This document shows, piece after piece, positions 25,562 to 33,665 of a stretch of DNA of 64,000 nt (positions within the stretch are counted from its first letter, which is position 1; each line of letters begins with the position of its first letter). The notes under the pieces were generated by a model, which was not told the DNA's origin, made no database searches, and was given only the letters and a program-made list of their open reading frames with translations. The translations under genes were made by a program, and so were the position numbers. This DNA comes from Chitinivibrionales bacterium (GTDB lineage Bacteria > Fibrobacterota > Chitinivibrionia > Chitinivibrionales > FEN-1185), in NCBI GenBank assembly GCA_035516255.1, contig DATJAL010000051.1, positions 1-64,000 of the forward strand, read 5' to 3'.

Positions 25562-25981
25562 TTACGGCGCAGGGCGATGTTCCGTCATTATGCGCAGGGA
25601 TTTTATCACTTTTCCAATTTGTTTTTTAGGAATCCTGTCAAAGCGCCGGACGTGAAACCTGTGCCGCAAAAAAGCGTGAAGGGTGTTCGAGGCGCCTTCT
25701 TCATCGTTTGCCCGGGTGATCCGTTTCCATAAGACAGCAATCAGGCGAAGCTGTTTCGCGGATGCATAGAGGCGCTTTTGCAAAGACGGAGAATGATCGA
25801 TGGAATGTTCCAGGGCGGCGATGAGGGAAGAGGCTTGATCGAAAGTAAGGTCCTTGCTCGACCACACCGGCGTCCCGTCGGGCATAATAAACGAAGAAAG
25901 CATCGTGCGGTAATTATCCTCATCAAGATTGAGGACGGATTTTAACGCGTGAATTTTTTTTATTTGCGCGCGTGTCGCCAT
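25562..25981 (-). CDS. GemA/Mu gp16-like (DUF1018) protein
   Basis: The 139-residue protein begins 'MATRAQIKKIHALKSVLNLDEDNYRTML', the usual start of phage Mu GemA-family proteins ('...aqi.kIh..k..lgldde.Yr.lL'). It ends with the second conserved half 'QIGKVIKSLRIM'. In Mu this regulator affects host gene expression and DNA supercoiling. No other phage genes are nearby, so this is either a remnant or a domesticated copy. It is 35 bases downstream of the zinc-finger gene on the same strand. Confidence 0.7.
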   Translation of the reverse strand: MATRAQIKKIHALKSVLNLDEDNYRTMLSSFIMPDGTPVWSSKDLTFDQASSLIAALEHSIDHSPSLQKRLYASAKQLRLIAVLWKRITRANDEEGASNTLHAFLRHRFHVRRFDRIPKKQIGKVIKSLRIMTEHRPAP

Positions 25982-26016
25982 TTTTCCATCCCATTTCCGC
26001 TCGGAAAAATCCTACC

Positions 26017-26499
26017 TTAATTTCGCGCCCAAATAACGCGAATGCTCTTTTCGCCCTTGCCATAGGAATACGACAGGTCGCCCTTGAAGGAATGCCGCAA
26101 GGCATCTCCTATTCTGCGGGCAAGATGGATCCCGCTCGTGGAGATGTCGGCGTAGTCCGGCTCGGAATGCATCGCGATGATCTGCTCGAGCGGATGCGTC
26201 CCTCTTTCTTTGCGTTCAATGCGCCTGATCCTGTTCAGTATCTCTGCCTGATGGGCCTGAAAAAAAGGCCCGCTGATTTTGATGTCCCCGGCCGGCCGGT
26301 TGCCGTCCTTTCTGCTGCAGGCCGGACATTTTGCAAGGTACAAGTCGCCGCTGGGAAACATTTTACGTCCGGTCCAGCGTCCATTCCTGAAAACGTCCCC
26401 GCACTCCGGGCACACCGCCGGTTCCGGATATTTTTCTCTTGCTTCGTACTCATCCTGCCGTTCAGGAAATACCCTTCTTGTCCCCATGGTTTTATTCAT
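26017..26499 (-). CDS. BCAM0308-like zinc-ribbon protein
   Basis: A 160-residue basic protein: N-terminal 'CPECGDVFRNGRW' and 'CPACSRK' form a four-Cys zinc ribbon, followed by a charged helical region and a C-terminal 'YSYGKGEKSIRVIWAR'. It resembles the BCAM0308 family of uncharacterised, probably nucleic-acid-binding proteins. The start at 26499 has AAGGGAG upstream. It forms a two-gene unit with the GemA-like gene. Confidence 0.6.
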   Translation of the reverse strand: MNKTMGTRRVFPERQDEYEAREKYPEPAVCPECGDVFRNGRWTGRKMFPSGDLYLAKCPACSRKDGNRPAGDIKISGPFFQAHQAEILNRIRRIERKERGTHPLEQIIAMHSEPDYADISTSGIHLARRIGDALRHSFKGDLSYSYGKGEKSIRVIWARN

Positions 26500-26631
26500 A
26501 ATTTCTCCCTTCCCTCCGTTTATTGTTTTACGGATACTATGGACGGCATATTTTGCCACATGAAATCTTATTTCCGCCTTGCCAATGGTCGCCTCAGCGA
26601 TAGCGGCTGAAACGGGAATCGCCAAAAATTG

Positions 26632-26659
26632 AAAAAGGCCCTTACCTGCGGGCCTTTTT
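26632..26659. terminator. bidirectional rho-independent terminator
   Basis: AAAAAGGCCC (26632-26641) and GGGCCTTTTT (26650-26659) form a perfect ten-base-pair stem with an eight-base loop and flanking A/T runs on both strands. It lies just beyond the stop of the DUF2934 gene. Confidence 0.85.
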
Positions 26660-26672
26660 AAAATCGACCTTG

Positions 26673-26843
26673 TTACAGAAATGTTTTTTTTCTGCCTAAT
26701 GGTTTTTTGTTTTTCTCCAGGCTTTTTATTTCCCTTTCAGCTCGTATCCAATCATCGATATCCCACCCGTGAGTCCTGCCCCGTTCTTCAAAAATCTGGT
26801 AGGCGCGCTGCTCGATTTTCTTACGGTCGATACTGTCAGCCAT
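26673..26843 (-). CDS. DUF2934 small protein
   Basis: A 56-residue protein with 'IEQRAYQIFEERGRTHGWDI' followed by 'DDWIRAEREI', the complete DUF2934 signature. Members are small proteins of unknown role in many soil bacteria. A good AGGAG ribosome site precedes the ATG and a sigma-54 site lies 93 bases upstream. It ends right before a strong terminator, so it is a monocistronic unit. Confidence 0.85.
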   Translation of the reverse strand: MADSIDRKKIEQRAYQIFEERGRTHGWDIDDWIRAEREIKSLEKNKKPLGRKKTFL

Positions 26844-26935
26844 AAAAACTCCTTTCTTAAAAGTGAAAGTAAAAGAAAAAAATTCCTAAATATGCAAAAG
26901 GGAAATAAAAATCCCCATTTTCGATTTTAAATGAC

Positions 26936-26951
26936 CGCAAACAATGTGCCT
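26936..26951 (-). promoter_or_regulatory. sigma-54-type promoter for the DUF2934 gene
   Basis: Read on the minus strand: AGGCAC-ATTGT-TTGCG. Spacing is exact, with a single mismatch at the first base. Confidence 0.6.
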
Positions 26952-27095
26952 GAAGTAAAGTTTGATTAAGTTCAAAAAAAGTATTGGAAGAAACATTGGG
27001 GAAATATTAGCGGCACCGTTGAACAAGAACACTTTTGGAACATCTATTGCTCATTGTAACTGCTGATGAATAAAAAAACCGCGAGATTTTGAGAA

Positions 27096-27842
27096 ATGAA
27101 ACCGTGCAAAATAGTTTTTTATGGAGCCATTCTTGCTGCGGTGTTCGCCGCTTCGCAGAAGAGTTTCGCAGGACCGCCGTTCGTTACCGACGACCCTGAA
27201 CCTGTGGATTTCCTTCACTGGGAAGTCTATGTCGGTTCGCAGATAGAAGAAAATGCTTATGGAATCCAGGGGACGCTCCCGCACGTAGAGGTAAATTTCG
27301 GCGCGTTTCCCGGCGGGCAATTGCATATCATAGCCCCCTACCTCATCGTGAATCCCAGCGGAGGGGGGTTGCGCAATGGGATCGGCGATATAGAACTGGG
27401 CGTGAAATACCGATTTATCAAAGAATATCCGTGGTTTCCGCAGGTGGGAACGTTCCCGCACCTGCTTGTTCCTACCGGAGACACGGCGCGGGGCACCGGA
27501 ACCGGCCGCTACCAGATTTTTGTTCCGCTGTGGCTGCAGAAAAGTTTCGGCGCCTTTACCACATACGGCGGCGGGGGAATGTGGTTCAGTCCAAGCTACT
27601 CCCAATTTAATTATTGGTCTCTCGGATGGGAAGCCCAATACGATATTACCAAAATGTTCACGCTCGGGGCGGAACTCTTCCACAATACCAAGGCGGTGAA
27701 CGCCAACCAGGCGGAAACCGGGTTAAACGGGGGCGGCATCGTCAATGTCAATGCCGCGCACCATATTCTGATTTCCGCGGGTACCGATATCGATGGCCCG
27801 AACCGTCTCATGGTTTATGCCGCTTATCAATTGACAATATGA
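27096..27842 (+). CDS. exported outer-membrane barrel-like protein
   Basis: A 248-residue protein with a signal peptide ('IVFYGAILAAVFAASQKSFA') and mature start 'GPPFVTDDPEPV'. This opening is seen in a broad family of transporter-like outer-membrane proteins with phenol-degradation MetA-like barrels. The rest is beta-rich with regular aromatic residues ('IGDIELGVKYRFI', 'GGGGMWFSPSYSQ', 'LMVYAAYQLTI'). The substrate is unknown. It is followed closely by a DUF488 gene. Confidence 0.65.
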   Translation: MKPCKIVFYGAILAAVFAASQKSFAGPPFVTDDPEPVDFLHWEVYVGSQIEENAYGIQGTLPHVEVNFGAFPGGQLHIIAPYLIVNPSGGGLRNGIGDIELGVKYRFIKEYPWFPQVGTFPHLLVPTGDTARGTGTGRYQIFVPLWLQKSFGAFTTYGGGGMWFSPSYSQFNYWSLGWEAQYDITKMFTLGAELFHNTKAVNANQAETGLNGGGIVNVNAAHHILISAGTDIDGPNRLMVYAAYQLTI

Positions 27843-27897
27843 AATATCCTGGCAAGCATCCTTGGAGTGCGCGGACGACCGTGAAAAGGCCGAAAGT

Positions 27898-28293
27898 ATG
27901 ATCAAGGTAAAACGGGTGTATGATCCCGTCGAGGCAAGCGACGGGGCGAGGTTTCTCGTGGACCGTTTATGGCCGCGCGGTAAAAAGAAAGAAGGTCTTG
28001 CCATAAAGGCATGGGTTCCGGAAATCGCACCGAGCACCGCGCTGCGAACCTGGTTTCACCATGACCCCGGCCGGTGGCCCGAATTCAAACGGCGTTATTT
28101 TGCCGAACTTGATAAACAGGAACATGAGTTAAAAATCCTTAGCGGTGAAAATAATAAAGGAACGCTCACGCTGCTCCACGCGTCAAGCGATAGGGCGTTT
28201 AACAATGCAACCGCCCTTAAGGCGTATCTTGAAATGAAAGCCGGAAAAAGAAATAAAAAACGAGGTGCTTCCGAAGATTTTATGCCGATTTAA
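27898..28293 (+). CDS. DUF488-family protein
   Basis: The 131-residue product contains 'KRVYDPVEASDGARFLVDRLWPRG' and 'TLLHASSD', the hallmark motifs of DUF488 (YeaO-type). The function is unknown in any organism known to me. The ATG at 27898 gives the family N-terminus; an in-frame ATG lies 12 codons earlier. Confidence 0.88.
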   Translation: MIKVKRVYDPVEASDGARFLVDRLWPRGKKKEGLAIKAWVPEIAPSTALRTWFHHDPGRWPEFKRRYFAELDKQEHELKILSGENNKGTLTLLHASSDRAFNNATALKAYLEMKAGKRNKKRGASEDFMPI

Positions 28294-28330
28294 TCCCAGG
28301 GTGATTCATCTTTTTTAAGGAGGATCCGCT

Positions 28331-28957
28331 ATGAAAAGAACATTTGCAATCGTCTTGCTCCTCGGGCTGTGTGCCGGCTGGACCTTTGCGGTCCAGGAGG
28401 CAAAGCAGGCGTCGGCACCTTCGTCATTACAAAGCCCTGTGATGATAGAAGGCCGCATCGTGTCCGTCGATATCGCAGGAAAATCCCTCGTTCTCAAGGC
28501 AAACATTGAGCGGGAAGACACCTTTAAGGTCGACAGCGCGGTCATTATAAAGGCGGGTAAAATAAATGCGACCATGAAGGATCTTGCTCCCAAGATCCCC
28601 GTGCATGTGCATTATTCGATCAAGGAAGGTAAAAAAATCGCCATGCGCATCGCGACCCAACCCATGTGGCGGGAGGCGCCCCCGGCGGTGATAAAAGGCT
28701 ACGACGTGATAATGGCCGAGGGTGTGATACGGTCCATCCGGGACCAGGGCAGAACCATGATCATTTCTGCGGCCCTTGAACAGCAGGACACCTTCTCCCT
28801 CGACAGCAATGCCGTAATCAAGGCCGGCAACCGGTTGTCAACGCTTGACGAAATCAAGGAATATGCAAAGGCCCAAATCCATTACACCATTGAGGGCGGC
28901 AGGAGAATAGCGCATAAAATAATCGGCACCATAAAAAAAATTGGCGGCGGGAACTAG
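28331..28957 (+). CDS. exported protein with two internal repeats
   Basis: The 208-residue protein has a signal peptide ('TFAIVLLLGLCAGWTFA') and two repeats of about 70 residues. Each has a pattern G-x-I-x-S-(V/I)-(D/R)...L-V-L/M-I-I...D-T-F-x-(V/L)-D-S...I-K-A-G, as in 'DTFKVDSAVIIKAGK' and 'DTFSLDSNAVIKAGN'. It is probably a pair of small beta-barrel (OB-like) domains in the periplasm. No family is named with confidence. It lies directly before a di-haem peroxidase, and AAGGAGG lies upstream. Confidence 0.55.
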   Translation: MKRTFAIVLLLGLCAGWTFAVQEAKQASAPSSLQSPVMIEGRIVSVDIAGKSLVLKANIEREDTFKVDSAVIIKAGKINATMKDLAPKIPVHVHYSIKEGKKIAMRIATQPMWREAPPAVIKGYDVIMAEGVIRSIRDQGRTMIISAALEQQDTFSLDSNAVIKAGNRLSTLDEIKEYAKAQIHYTIEGGRRIAHKIIGTIKKIGGGN

Positions 28958-28976
28958 GCAAGAGGATTAAAAAGTC

Positions 28977-30056
28977 ATGAGCGCCCGCCGTTTAAATTTT
29001 TATTTTGTTTTCCCGATATTCTTTGGCGGTGTCTCCCTCGCCGCACCTACGGCGGCCGGCGCCGGGGAAAATGATTCCGGTCTTATGGAGATCGCGCTCA
29101 GGACTTTCGGTGTCCTGCCTGCGGTGATGGCGTCGCCGAAAAACGATGTCACCCCGGAAAAAACATTTCTCGGAAGGATTCTTTTTTTTGAGACCCGCAT
29201 TTCAAAGGATGGGACCGCAAGCTGCTCGCGCTGCCATCTTTTCGGCCTGTACGGCACCGACGGCCTGCCGCTTGCAATCGGCAATTCCTGTAAAGTAAAC
29301 CCGAGGAACGCACCGACCGTTTTCAATGCCGCCGCCCAGATTTCGGCGCATTGGGTCGGCAACAGGACCGACGTTGAAGACCAGGCGAAGCAGGCGCTCG
29401 TGGGGCCGGTGTCGCTCGGCATGCCGTCGTACGACTCGGCCATGAAAGTCCTCAAGTCGATTCCCGGATATCCGCCGCTGTTCAGGGCCGCTTTTCCCAA
29501 AAGCGCCGATCCGGTAACGCCGGAAAATTTTGCGCTTGCGATCGGGGCGTTTGAAAGGACACTCGTCACGCCGGGTCCGCTTGACACATTTGAAAACGGA
29601 GACGCGTCGGCGCTTTCGGCGGCCCAGAAAACGGGGATGAACGTTTTTATCGTCGCGGGATGCTCAAACTGCCATAACGGTCCGTATCTGGGAGGACAAG
29701 AGTATAAAAAATTCGGAATCAAAGAGCCCTACTGGATCTCTACGAAAAGCGCGACAAAGGATCTCGGCCGCTTCATCGTAACGGGCGATGAAAGCGACAA
29801 ATATGTTTTTAAGGTGCCGGTGCTGCGAAACATTGCCATGACCGCGCCCTATTTCCATGACGGGTCGGTTGCCTCGCTCGACACAGCGGTGAGGATAATG
29901 GCCAGGGTCCAGCTCGACAAAGAGCTGTCGGAAATGCAAGTTTCCGACGTCATGGCATTTTTCAATGCGCTTACAGGGACGATCCCCGATTCCTGTTTAA
30001 GGGTTCCGGTGCTGCCGCCGTCTCAACCCCAGGTGACGAAAAGGCCGTCCAAATAA
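28977..30056 (+). CDS. di-haem cytochrome c peroxidase (CcpA/MauG family)
   Basis: A periplasmic 359-residue protein with a signal peptide and two haem c motifs, 'CSRCH' (about residue 83) and 'CSNCH' (about residue 226). Family landmarks include 'LGRILFFETRISKDGTASCSRCH', 'NAPTVFNA' and 'DLGRF.VTGDESDKYVFKVPVLRNIAMTAPYFHDGS' (written with a gap). These enzymes reduce hydrogen peroxide with electrons from cytochrome c or a cupredoxin. The cupredoxin at 500 is a possible partner (inference). The gene is 19 bases after the repeat protein. Confidence 0.92.
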   Translation: MSARRLNFYFVFPIFFGGVSLAAPTAAGAGENDSGLMEIALRTFGVLPAVMASPKNDVTPEKTFLGRILFFETRISKDGTASCSRCHLFGLYGTDGLPLAIGNSCKVNPRNAPTVFNAAAQISAHWVGNRTDVEDQAKQALVGPVSLGMPSYDSAMKVLKSIPGYPPLFRAAFPKSADPVTPENFALAIGAFERTLVTPGPLDTFENGDASALSAAQKTGMNVFIVAGCSNCHNGPYLGGQEYKKFGIKEPYWISTKSATKDLGRFIVTGDESDKYVFKVPVLRNIAMTAPYFHDGSVASLDTAVRIMARVQLDKELSEMQVSDVMAFFNALTGTIPDSCLRVPVLPPSQPQVTKRPSK

Positions 30057-30096
30057 TATGGCCACCTTAGTAATAAAAGGAACAGGCGGATGCCTT

Positions 30097-30648
30097 ATGC
30101 CTTCTGACGAAAAGAAAGAGCCAAAAGACAGTCCGCCGGCGGGTGAGAAGCATGCCCCGGTCGTCGAAGCGGTGATCTTTTCACAGGACGAGCCGCGAAG
30201 AAATGACTTTATCCAGTTTTTCCTGTTCCGCTGCCGGGAAATGAGGTGGTGCTACGAGAACATCGCCCGGCTCATCCGCGGCTCGGCTCAGAAAAAACTG
30301 CTCAAAAATATGGCGGAGCGCAAAAGGAACCACGAACGGAGCCTTATCGCGGCAATGGGAAACGCCGATGAGATAATGGACAAAACGGAACGACAGGTTT
30401 TGAGCCCATTTGTCCAGTATATGCTTGACATCAATCTGAGAAACCTCACGACGATCAACGAGGTATTTATTTTTATTTCAAACAAGGAAAAAAAGGAGCT
30501 TGAGTTATTTTCAAAGCTGGCAGACCTTGAGGAGAACGACGTCATAAAAGGGCTTTTCCTCGAGCAGTCGCAGGCATGCAGGGGACATCTTTCAGGGCTT
30601 GATGAGGATTTTTCGCATGTAACATTGGGAGGGGCCCTGGAATTCTGA
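30097..30648 (+). CDS. helical ferritin-like protein, unknown function
   Basis: A protein of about 183 residues. It has a hydrophilic N-terminus, then helices such as 'CREMRWCYENIARLIRGSAQKKLLKNMAERKRNHERSL'-like sequence, 'INEVFIFISNKEKKELELF' and 'IKGLFLEQSQACRGHLSGL'. The four-helix layout resembles rubrerythrin-like proteins, but metal ligands are partial. An ATG at 30058, two bases after the previous stop, is also in frame, but AGGCGG better supports 30097. Confidence 0.5.
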   Translation: MPSDEKKEPKDSPPAGEKHAPVVEAVIFSQDEPRRNDFIQFFLFRCREMRWCYENIARLIRGSAQKKLLKNMAERKRNHERSLIAAMGNADEIMDKTERQVLSPFVQYMLDINLRNLTTINEVFIFISNKEKKELELFSKLADLEENDVIKGLFLEQSQACRGHLSGLDEDFSHVTLGGALEF

Positions 30649-30697
30649 AAAGGACGGCCGTGAATACAGTTAACACCCATTATAGGAGAGAACGGAT

Positions 30698-31645
30698 ATG
30701 GAAAACCTGGTGATTGTCGGATCCGGTCCTGCGGGACTCACCGCCGCGCTGTACGCCGCGCGGGCGGGCATCGGGCCGCTGGTCATCGAAGGCGCGCAGA
30801 GCGGCGGCATCGCCGGCGGCCAGCTCATGAACGCGGGCGTGATCGAAAACTTTCCCGCGCTTCCGAAGGGCCTTGACGGACCGGAGCTCGTGCGGCTCAT
30901 GCGCGAGCAGGTGCGGGAATACCGTCTGCAAACCATCGCGAGCGACGTGGTCTCTGCGAATCTGATGGCGCGGCCGTTCACCCTGACCTGCGCCAACGGT
31001 AAAAACGTCGAGGCGAAGGCCGTCATCGTCGCGACCGGCGCAGCGGCCCGGCGGCTGCCCATGGAATCGGAAAAAAAATTCTGGGGCAGGGGCGTCTCAG
31101 CTTGCGCCGTATGCGACGGCGCCCTGCCGCTTTTCAGGGACAAGCCTTTGGCCGTCATAGGCGGGGGAGACAGCGCGGCCGAAAGTGCACTCCACCTCAC
31201 GCAGTTCGGAATAAAAATCGCCGTCATTCACCGGCGGGACAGATTAAAAGCCTCAAAAGTCATGCAGCAGCGCGTGCTCGAAAATAAAAAAATCGACGTC
31301 TTCTGGAACAAAACCGTCGTGGAGTTCCTCGGCGACGAAGTGCTCACCGGCTTGCGGCTCAAGGACGAGAAAACCGGAGAAACGTCCGACATCGCGGCGA
31401 GCGGCGCCTTTGAAGCGATCGGCGAAGTGCCGAACAACAAATTCCTCGGCTCTCAAATCAGGCTCGAGGATTCGGGCCATATCCGGACGCAGTCCAACTC
31501 CACCATGACCTCGGTTGACGGCGTTTTCGCGGCCGGCGACATTGCGGATAGGAAATACCGGCAGGCCATCACCGCGTCCGGCAGCGGGTGCATGGCCGCG
31601 CTCGATGCCGAGCGCTGGCTCATCGAAAAGGGTTTGCTTGATTGA
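30698..31645 (+). CDS. trxB: thioredoxin reductase
   Basis: NADPH-dependent flavoenzyme that reduces thioredoxin. The 315 residues show FAD-binding 'IVGSGPAGLTAALYAAR', redox-active 'CAVCDG' (usual form CATC/CAVC), NADPH-binding 'VIGGGDSAAESALHL' and 'FAAGDIADRKYRQAITASGSGCMAALDAERWL' (written here only as a landmark, split in the family into two motifs). Length and order are canonical. AGGAGAG lies upstream. A thioredoxin gene lies 0.5 kb away on the other strand. Confidence 0.95.
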   Translation: MENLVIVGSGPAGLTAALYAARAGIGPLVIEGAQSGGIAGGQLMNAGVIENFPALPKGLDGPELVRLMREQVREYRLQTIASDVVSANLMARPFTLTCANGKNVEAKAVIVATGAAARRLPMESEKKFWGRGVSACAVCDGALPLFRDKPLAVIGGGDSAAESALHLTQFGIKIAVIHRRDRLKASKVMQQRVLENKKIDVFWNKTVVEFLGDEVLTGLRLKDEKTGETSDIAASGAFEAIGEVPNNKFLGSQIRLEDSGHIRTQSNSTMTSVDGVFAAGDIADRKYRQAITASGSGCMAALDAERWLIEKGLLD

Positions 31646-31660
31646 TGGTAAGGCGGTAAG

Positions 31661-32131
31661 ATGGATGACAGGCTTGTTGCCATTTTTGACGCAACCATTC
31701 GTATGGAGCGGAAATGCGCGGAATTCTATCGCTTATTGGATAGATTATTTCCCGTAGACGGACCGTTCTGGCTTAAACTGATGAATGAAGAAGAGCATCA
31801 TGCGATCTTATTCCAGGCAGGCATGGAGCGCTTTTTTGATGAAGATCTTTTTCCCCTGGAGGCCATGGACCCTGATCTCACGAGCATCCAAAAATTAAAT
31901 TCAGAAGTTGAAAGCGCGATTCGACAATATACTCACCAGTTGTCCGATTATCAATTAGTCCGTCATCGCGCCTTGCAGCTTGAATCCTCGTCCGGGGAAT
32001 TTTACTTTGAGTTGGCCTTGGCTTCGAAAGAGGACTCACCGGCTTTGTGGCTCTTCCGGGATCTCTGCGATGATGAACACGATCACCGACAACGCATTCT
32101 TGATTTCTTCAACGAGACAAGGCACTCCTAG
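31661..32131 (+). CDS. diiron ferritin-like (rubrerythrin-type) protein
   Basis: A 156-residue four-helix protein with two clear E...ExxH pairs: 'MERKCAEFY' with 'NEEEHHAIL', and 'ESSSGEFYFE' with 'CDDEHDHRQ'. This is the cleanest diiron site among the ferritin-like proteins in the window. It may act in peroxide scavenging or as an iron store. It follows trxB by 15 bases and is probably cotranscribed. Confidence 0.75.
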   Translation: MDDRLVAIFDATIRMERKCAEFYRLLDRLFPVDGPFWLKLMNEEEHHAILFQAGMERFFDEDLFPLEAMDPDLTSIQKLNSEVESAIRQYTHQLSDYQLVRHRALQLESSSGEFYFELALASKEDSPALWLFRDLCDDEHDHRQRILDFFNETRHS

Positions 32132-32199
32132 TTACCATTTCGATTAATTGATTTATACAAGGCATGCGGCGGCAGTGAAGGCCCCAGCGGTATGTTTTC

Positions 32200-32601
32200 C
32201 TAGGAGCCGAACAGGGGTTGGCTTGCGGCTTGAGAAGGCTGCTCCGGCCAGTGTTCATCGATCTGGCGTTTGACCTCTTCCAACGGTTGCGCCCCGATGA
32301 TCCGTAAAACGGGCTTTCCTTTCCAAAACATCATGACCGTCGGGATGCTACCGATCTGATACCGGGTGGCGATGAGCGGCTTGTCGTCAACGTTCACTTT
32401 TATCGCCAGAAGCCGGCCCGAATATTCCTTCGCGATTTGCTCGATGGTCGGGCTCATGATCCGGCACGGCGCGCACCACACCGCCCAGAAATCAACCAGC
32501 ACGGGTTTTTCATAGGTGAAAATCAATTCTTCAAAAGAGCTCGGCAGGTCGGGCACGCAAAATCCTTTTTTGATTGTTTCCCGATAAACTTCAAAATTCA
32601 T
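32200..32601 (-). CDS. thioredoxin
   Basis: A 133-residue thioredoxin with active site 'WCAPC' in 'VLVDFWAVWCAPCRIMSP', and 'VNVDDKPLIATRYQIGSIPTV' containing the cis-Pro loop (split: residues about 80-100). A 20-residue N-terminal extension precedes the core. It probably pairs with TrxB at 30698. It faces the hydrogenase operon, and its own promoter is not obvious. Confidence 0.92.
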   Translation of the reverse strand: MNFEVYRETIKKGFCVPDLPSSFEELIFTYEKPVLVDFWAVWCAPCRIMSPTIEQIAKEYSGRLLAIKVNVDDKPLIATRYQIGSIPTVMMFWKGKPVLRIIGAQPLEEVKRQIDEHWPEQPSQAASQPLFGS

Positions 32602-32646
32602 GCCAAGAATGAAATAGGTTTCCGTCGATAAAATAGGTTATCTCTC

Positions 32647-32662
32647 TGGCATAAAATTAGCT
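32647..32662 (+). promoter_or_regulatory. sigma-54-type promoter for the ferredoxin-hydrogenase operon
   Basis: TGGCAT-AAAAT-TAGCT has a perfect -24 block and exact spacing, with one mismatch in the -12 block (TTGC to TAGC, the same variant as at 12759-12774). It lies 66 bases before the ferredoxin ATG. Confidence 0.6.
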
Positions 32663-32712
32663 CGTTCTCATTGATCCGGAGGCGATTGTTCAATGAAATA
32701 GGAGGAAGGAAA

Positions 32713-32904
32713 ATGAAAGCCGCCGTTGACAAGAGTTTATGCGTTGGCTGCGAATTGTGCGCCCAGATATGCCCTTCTATTTTTTCGATGGGCGAAGACG
32801 GGTTTGCGGAGGCGGTTTCGACCCCCGTGCCAGCGAACCAAGAGGCATTATGCCGGGAAGCGGCGGAAAGCTGCCCGGTGGACGCAATTACAATAGCGGG
32901 ATAA
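32713..32904 (+). CDS. [4Fe-4S] ferredoxin
   Basis: The 63-residue ferredoxin has 'CVGCELCAQICP' giving three ligands and 'SCPVDAI' giving the fourth, as in single-cluster Thermotoga-type ferredoxins. The remaining Cys pair may form a disulfide. GGAGGAAGG precedes the ATG. As the first gene of the hydrogenase unit, it is the likely electron partner or donor of the hydrogenase. Confidence 0.93.
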   Translation: MKAAVDKSLCVGCELCAQICPSIFSMGEDGFAEAVSTPVPANQEALCREAAESCPVDAITIAG

Positions 32905-32933
32905 CCGGATTCATTCAATCGGGCTTCGCGATT

Positions 32934-33665
32934 ATGAAAAAGCAACGTGTTGCGGTGTTCGATTTCGCCTGCTGCGAGGGCTGCCAGCTCCAATTGCTGA
33001 ACATGGACGAAAAGCTGCTTGATCTCCTCGCAGTTGTTGACATTGTGGAATGGCGGGAGGGAATGTCCGAGCACGGTGCAGCGTATGATATCGCACTCAT
33101 CGAGGGGTCGATCACCAGGCCGGAAGACGAGGAGCGCATCAGGCGCATCCGGGAGCAGGCCCCGGTGCTCATCGAGCTCGGCGCCTGCGCCTCCATCGGC
33201 GGCGTCAACAAGATCAAGAATGCGTCGGACCTGGATGAGGTGAAATCGTGCGTTTATGGAAGCAGCGCGGGCCTGCCGCAGTTCGCAACTTACCAAACGA
33301 AGGCGATACACGAAGTGGTGCAGGTGGAATACACGATCCATGGATGTCCCATTGACTTGGTGGAATTCACCAAGGTCATGACCAGCATCGTCATCGGAAC
33401 GAAGCCCGACATCCCCTCCTATCCCGTGTGCGTGGAATGCAAGATGCGGGGAAATCCCTGCCGCTACGATTACAACGAACTTTGCCTCGGCGTGATCACC
33501 CGCGCGGGGTGCAACGCGCCGTGCCCCTCGGCCGGTTTCTGGTGCTTCGGCTGCCGCGGCCTGGTCGACGATCCCAACGTGAACGCGGCGCGCGGAATGA
33601 TGAAAGAATACAACATCACCCTTGAAAGCCTTGTTGACAAAATCGCATTGTTCAACACGCGCTGA
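32934..33665 (+). CDS. [NiFe] hydrogenase small subunit (group 3-like)
   Basis: The 243-residue iron-sulfur subunit transfers electrons from the NiFe site. The proximal-cluster motif is 'FDFACCEGCQLQLL', with 'ELGACASIGG' and 'HGCPID'. A Cys-rich C-terminal half ('CVECKMRGNPC', 'CNAPCPSAGFWCFGC') supplies the other clusters. There is no Tat signal, so it is cytoplasmic. This layout fits the F420-nonreducing/sulfhydrogenase-delta type of group 3. Its stop overlaps the large-subunit ATG by one base (TGATG). Confidence 0.9.
   Translation: MKKQRVAVFDFACCEGCQLQLLNMDEKLLDLLAVVDIVEWREGMSEHGAAYDIALIEGSITRPEDEERIRRIREQAPVLIELGACASIGGVNKIKNASDLDEVKSCVYGSSAGLPQFATYQTKAIHEVVQVEYTIHGCPIDLVEFTKVMTSIVIGTKPDIPSYPVCVECKMRGNPCRYDYNELCLGVITRAGCNAPCPSAGFWCFGCRGLVDDPNVNAARGMMKEYNITLESLVDKIALFNTR

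Noticed and set aside
26985-27000. TGGAAG-AAACA-TTGGG ahead of the 27096 gene
   Set aside because: Lacks the -12 C and has further -24 changes.
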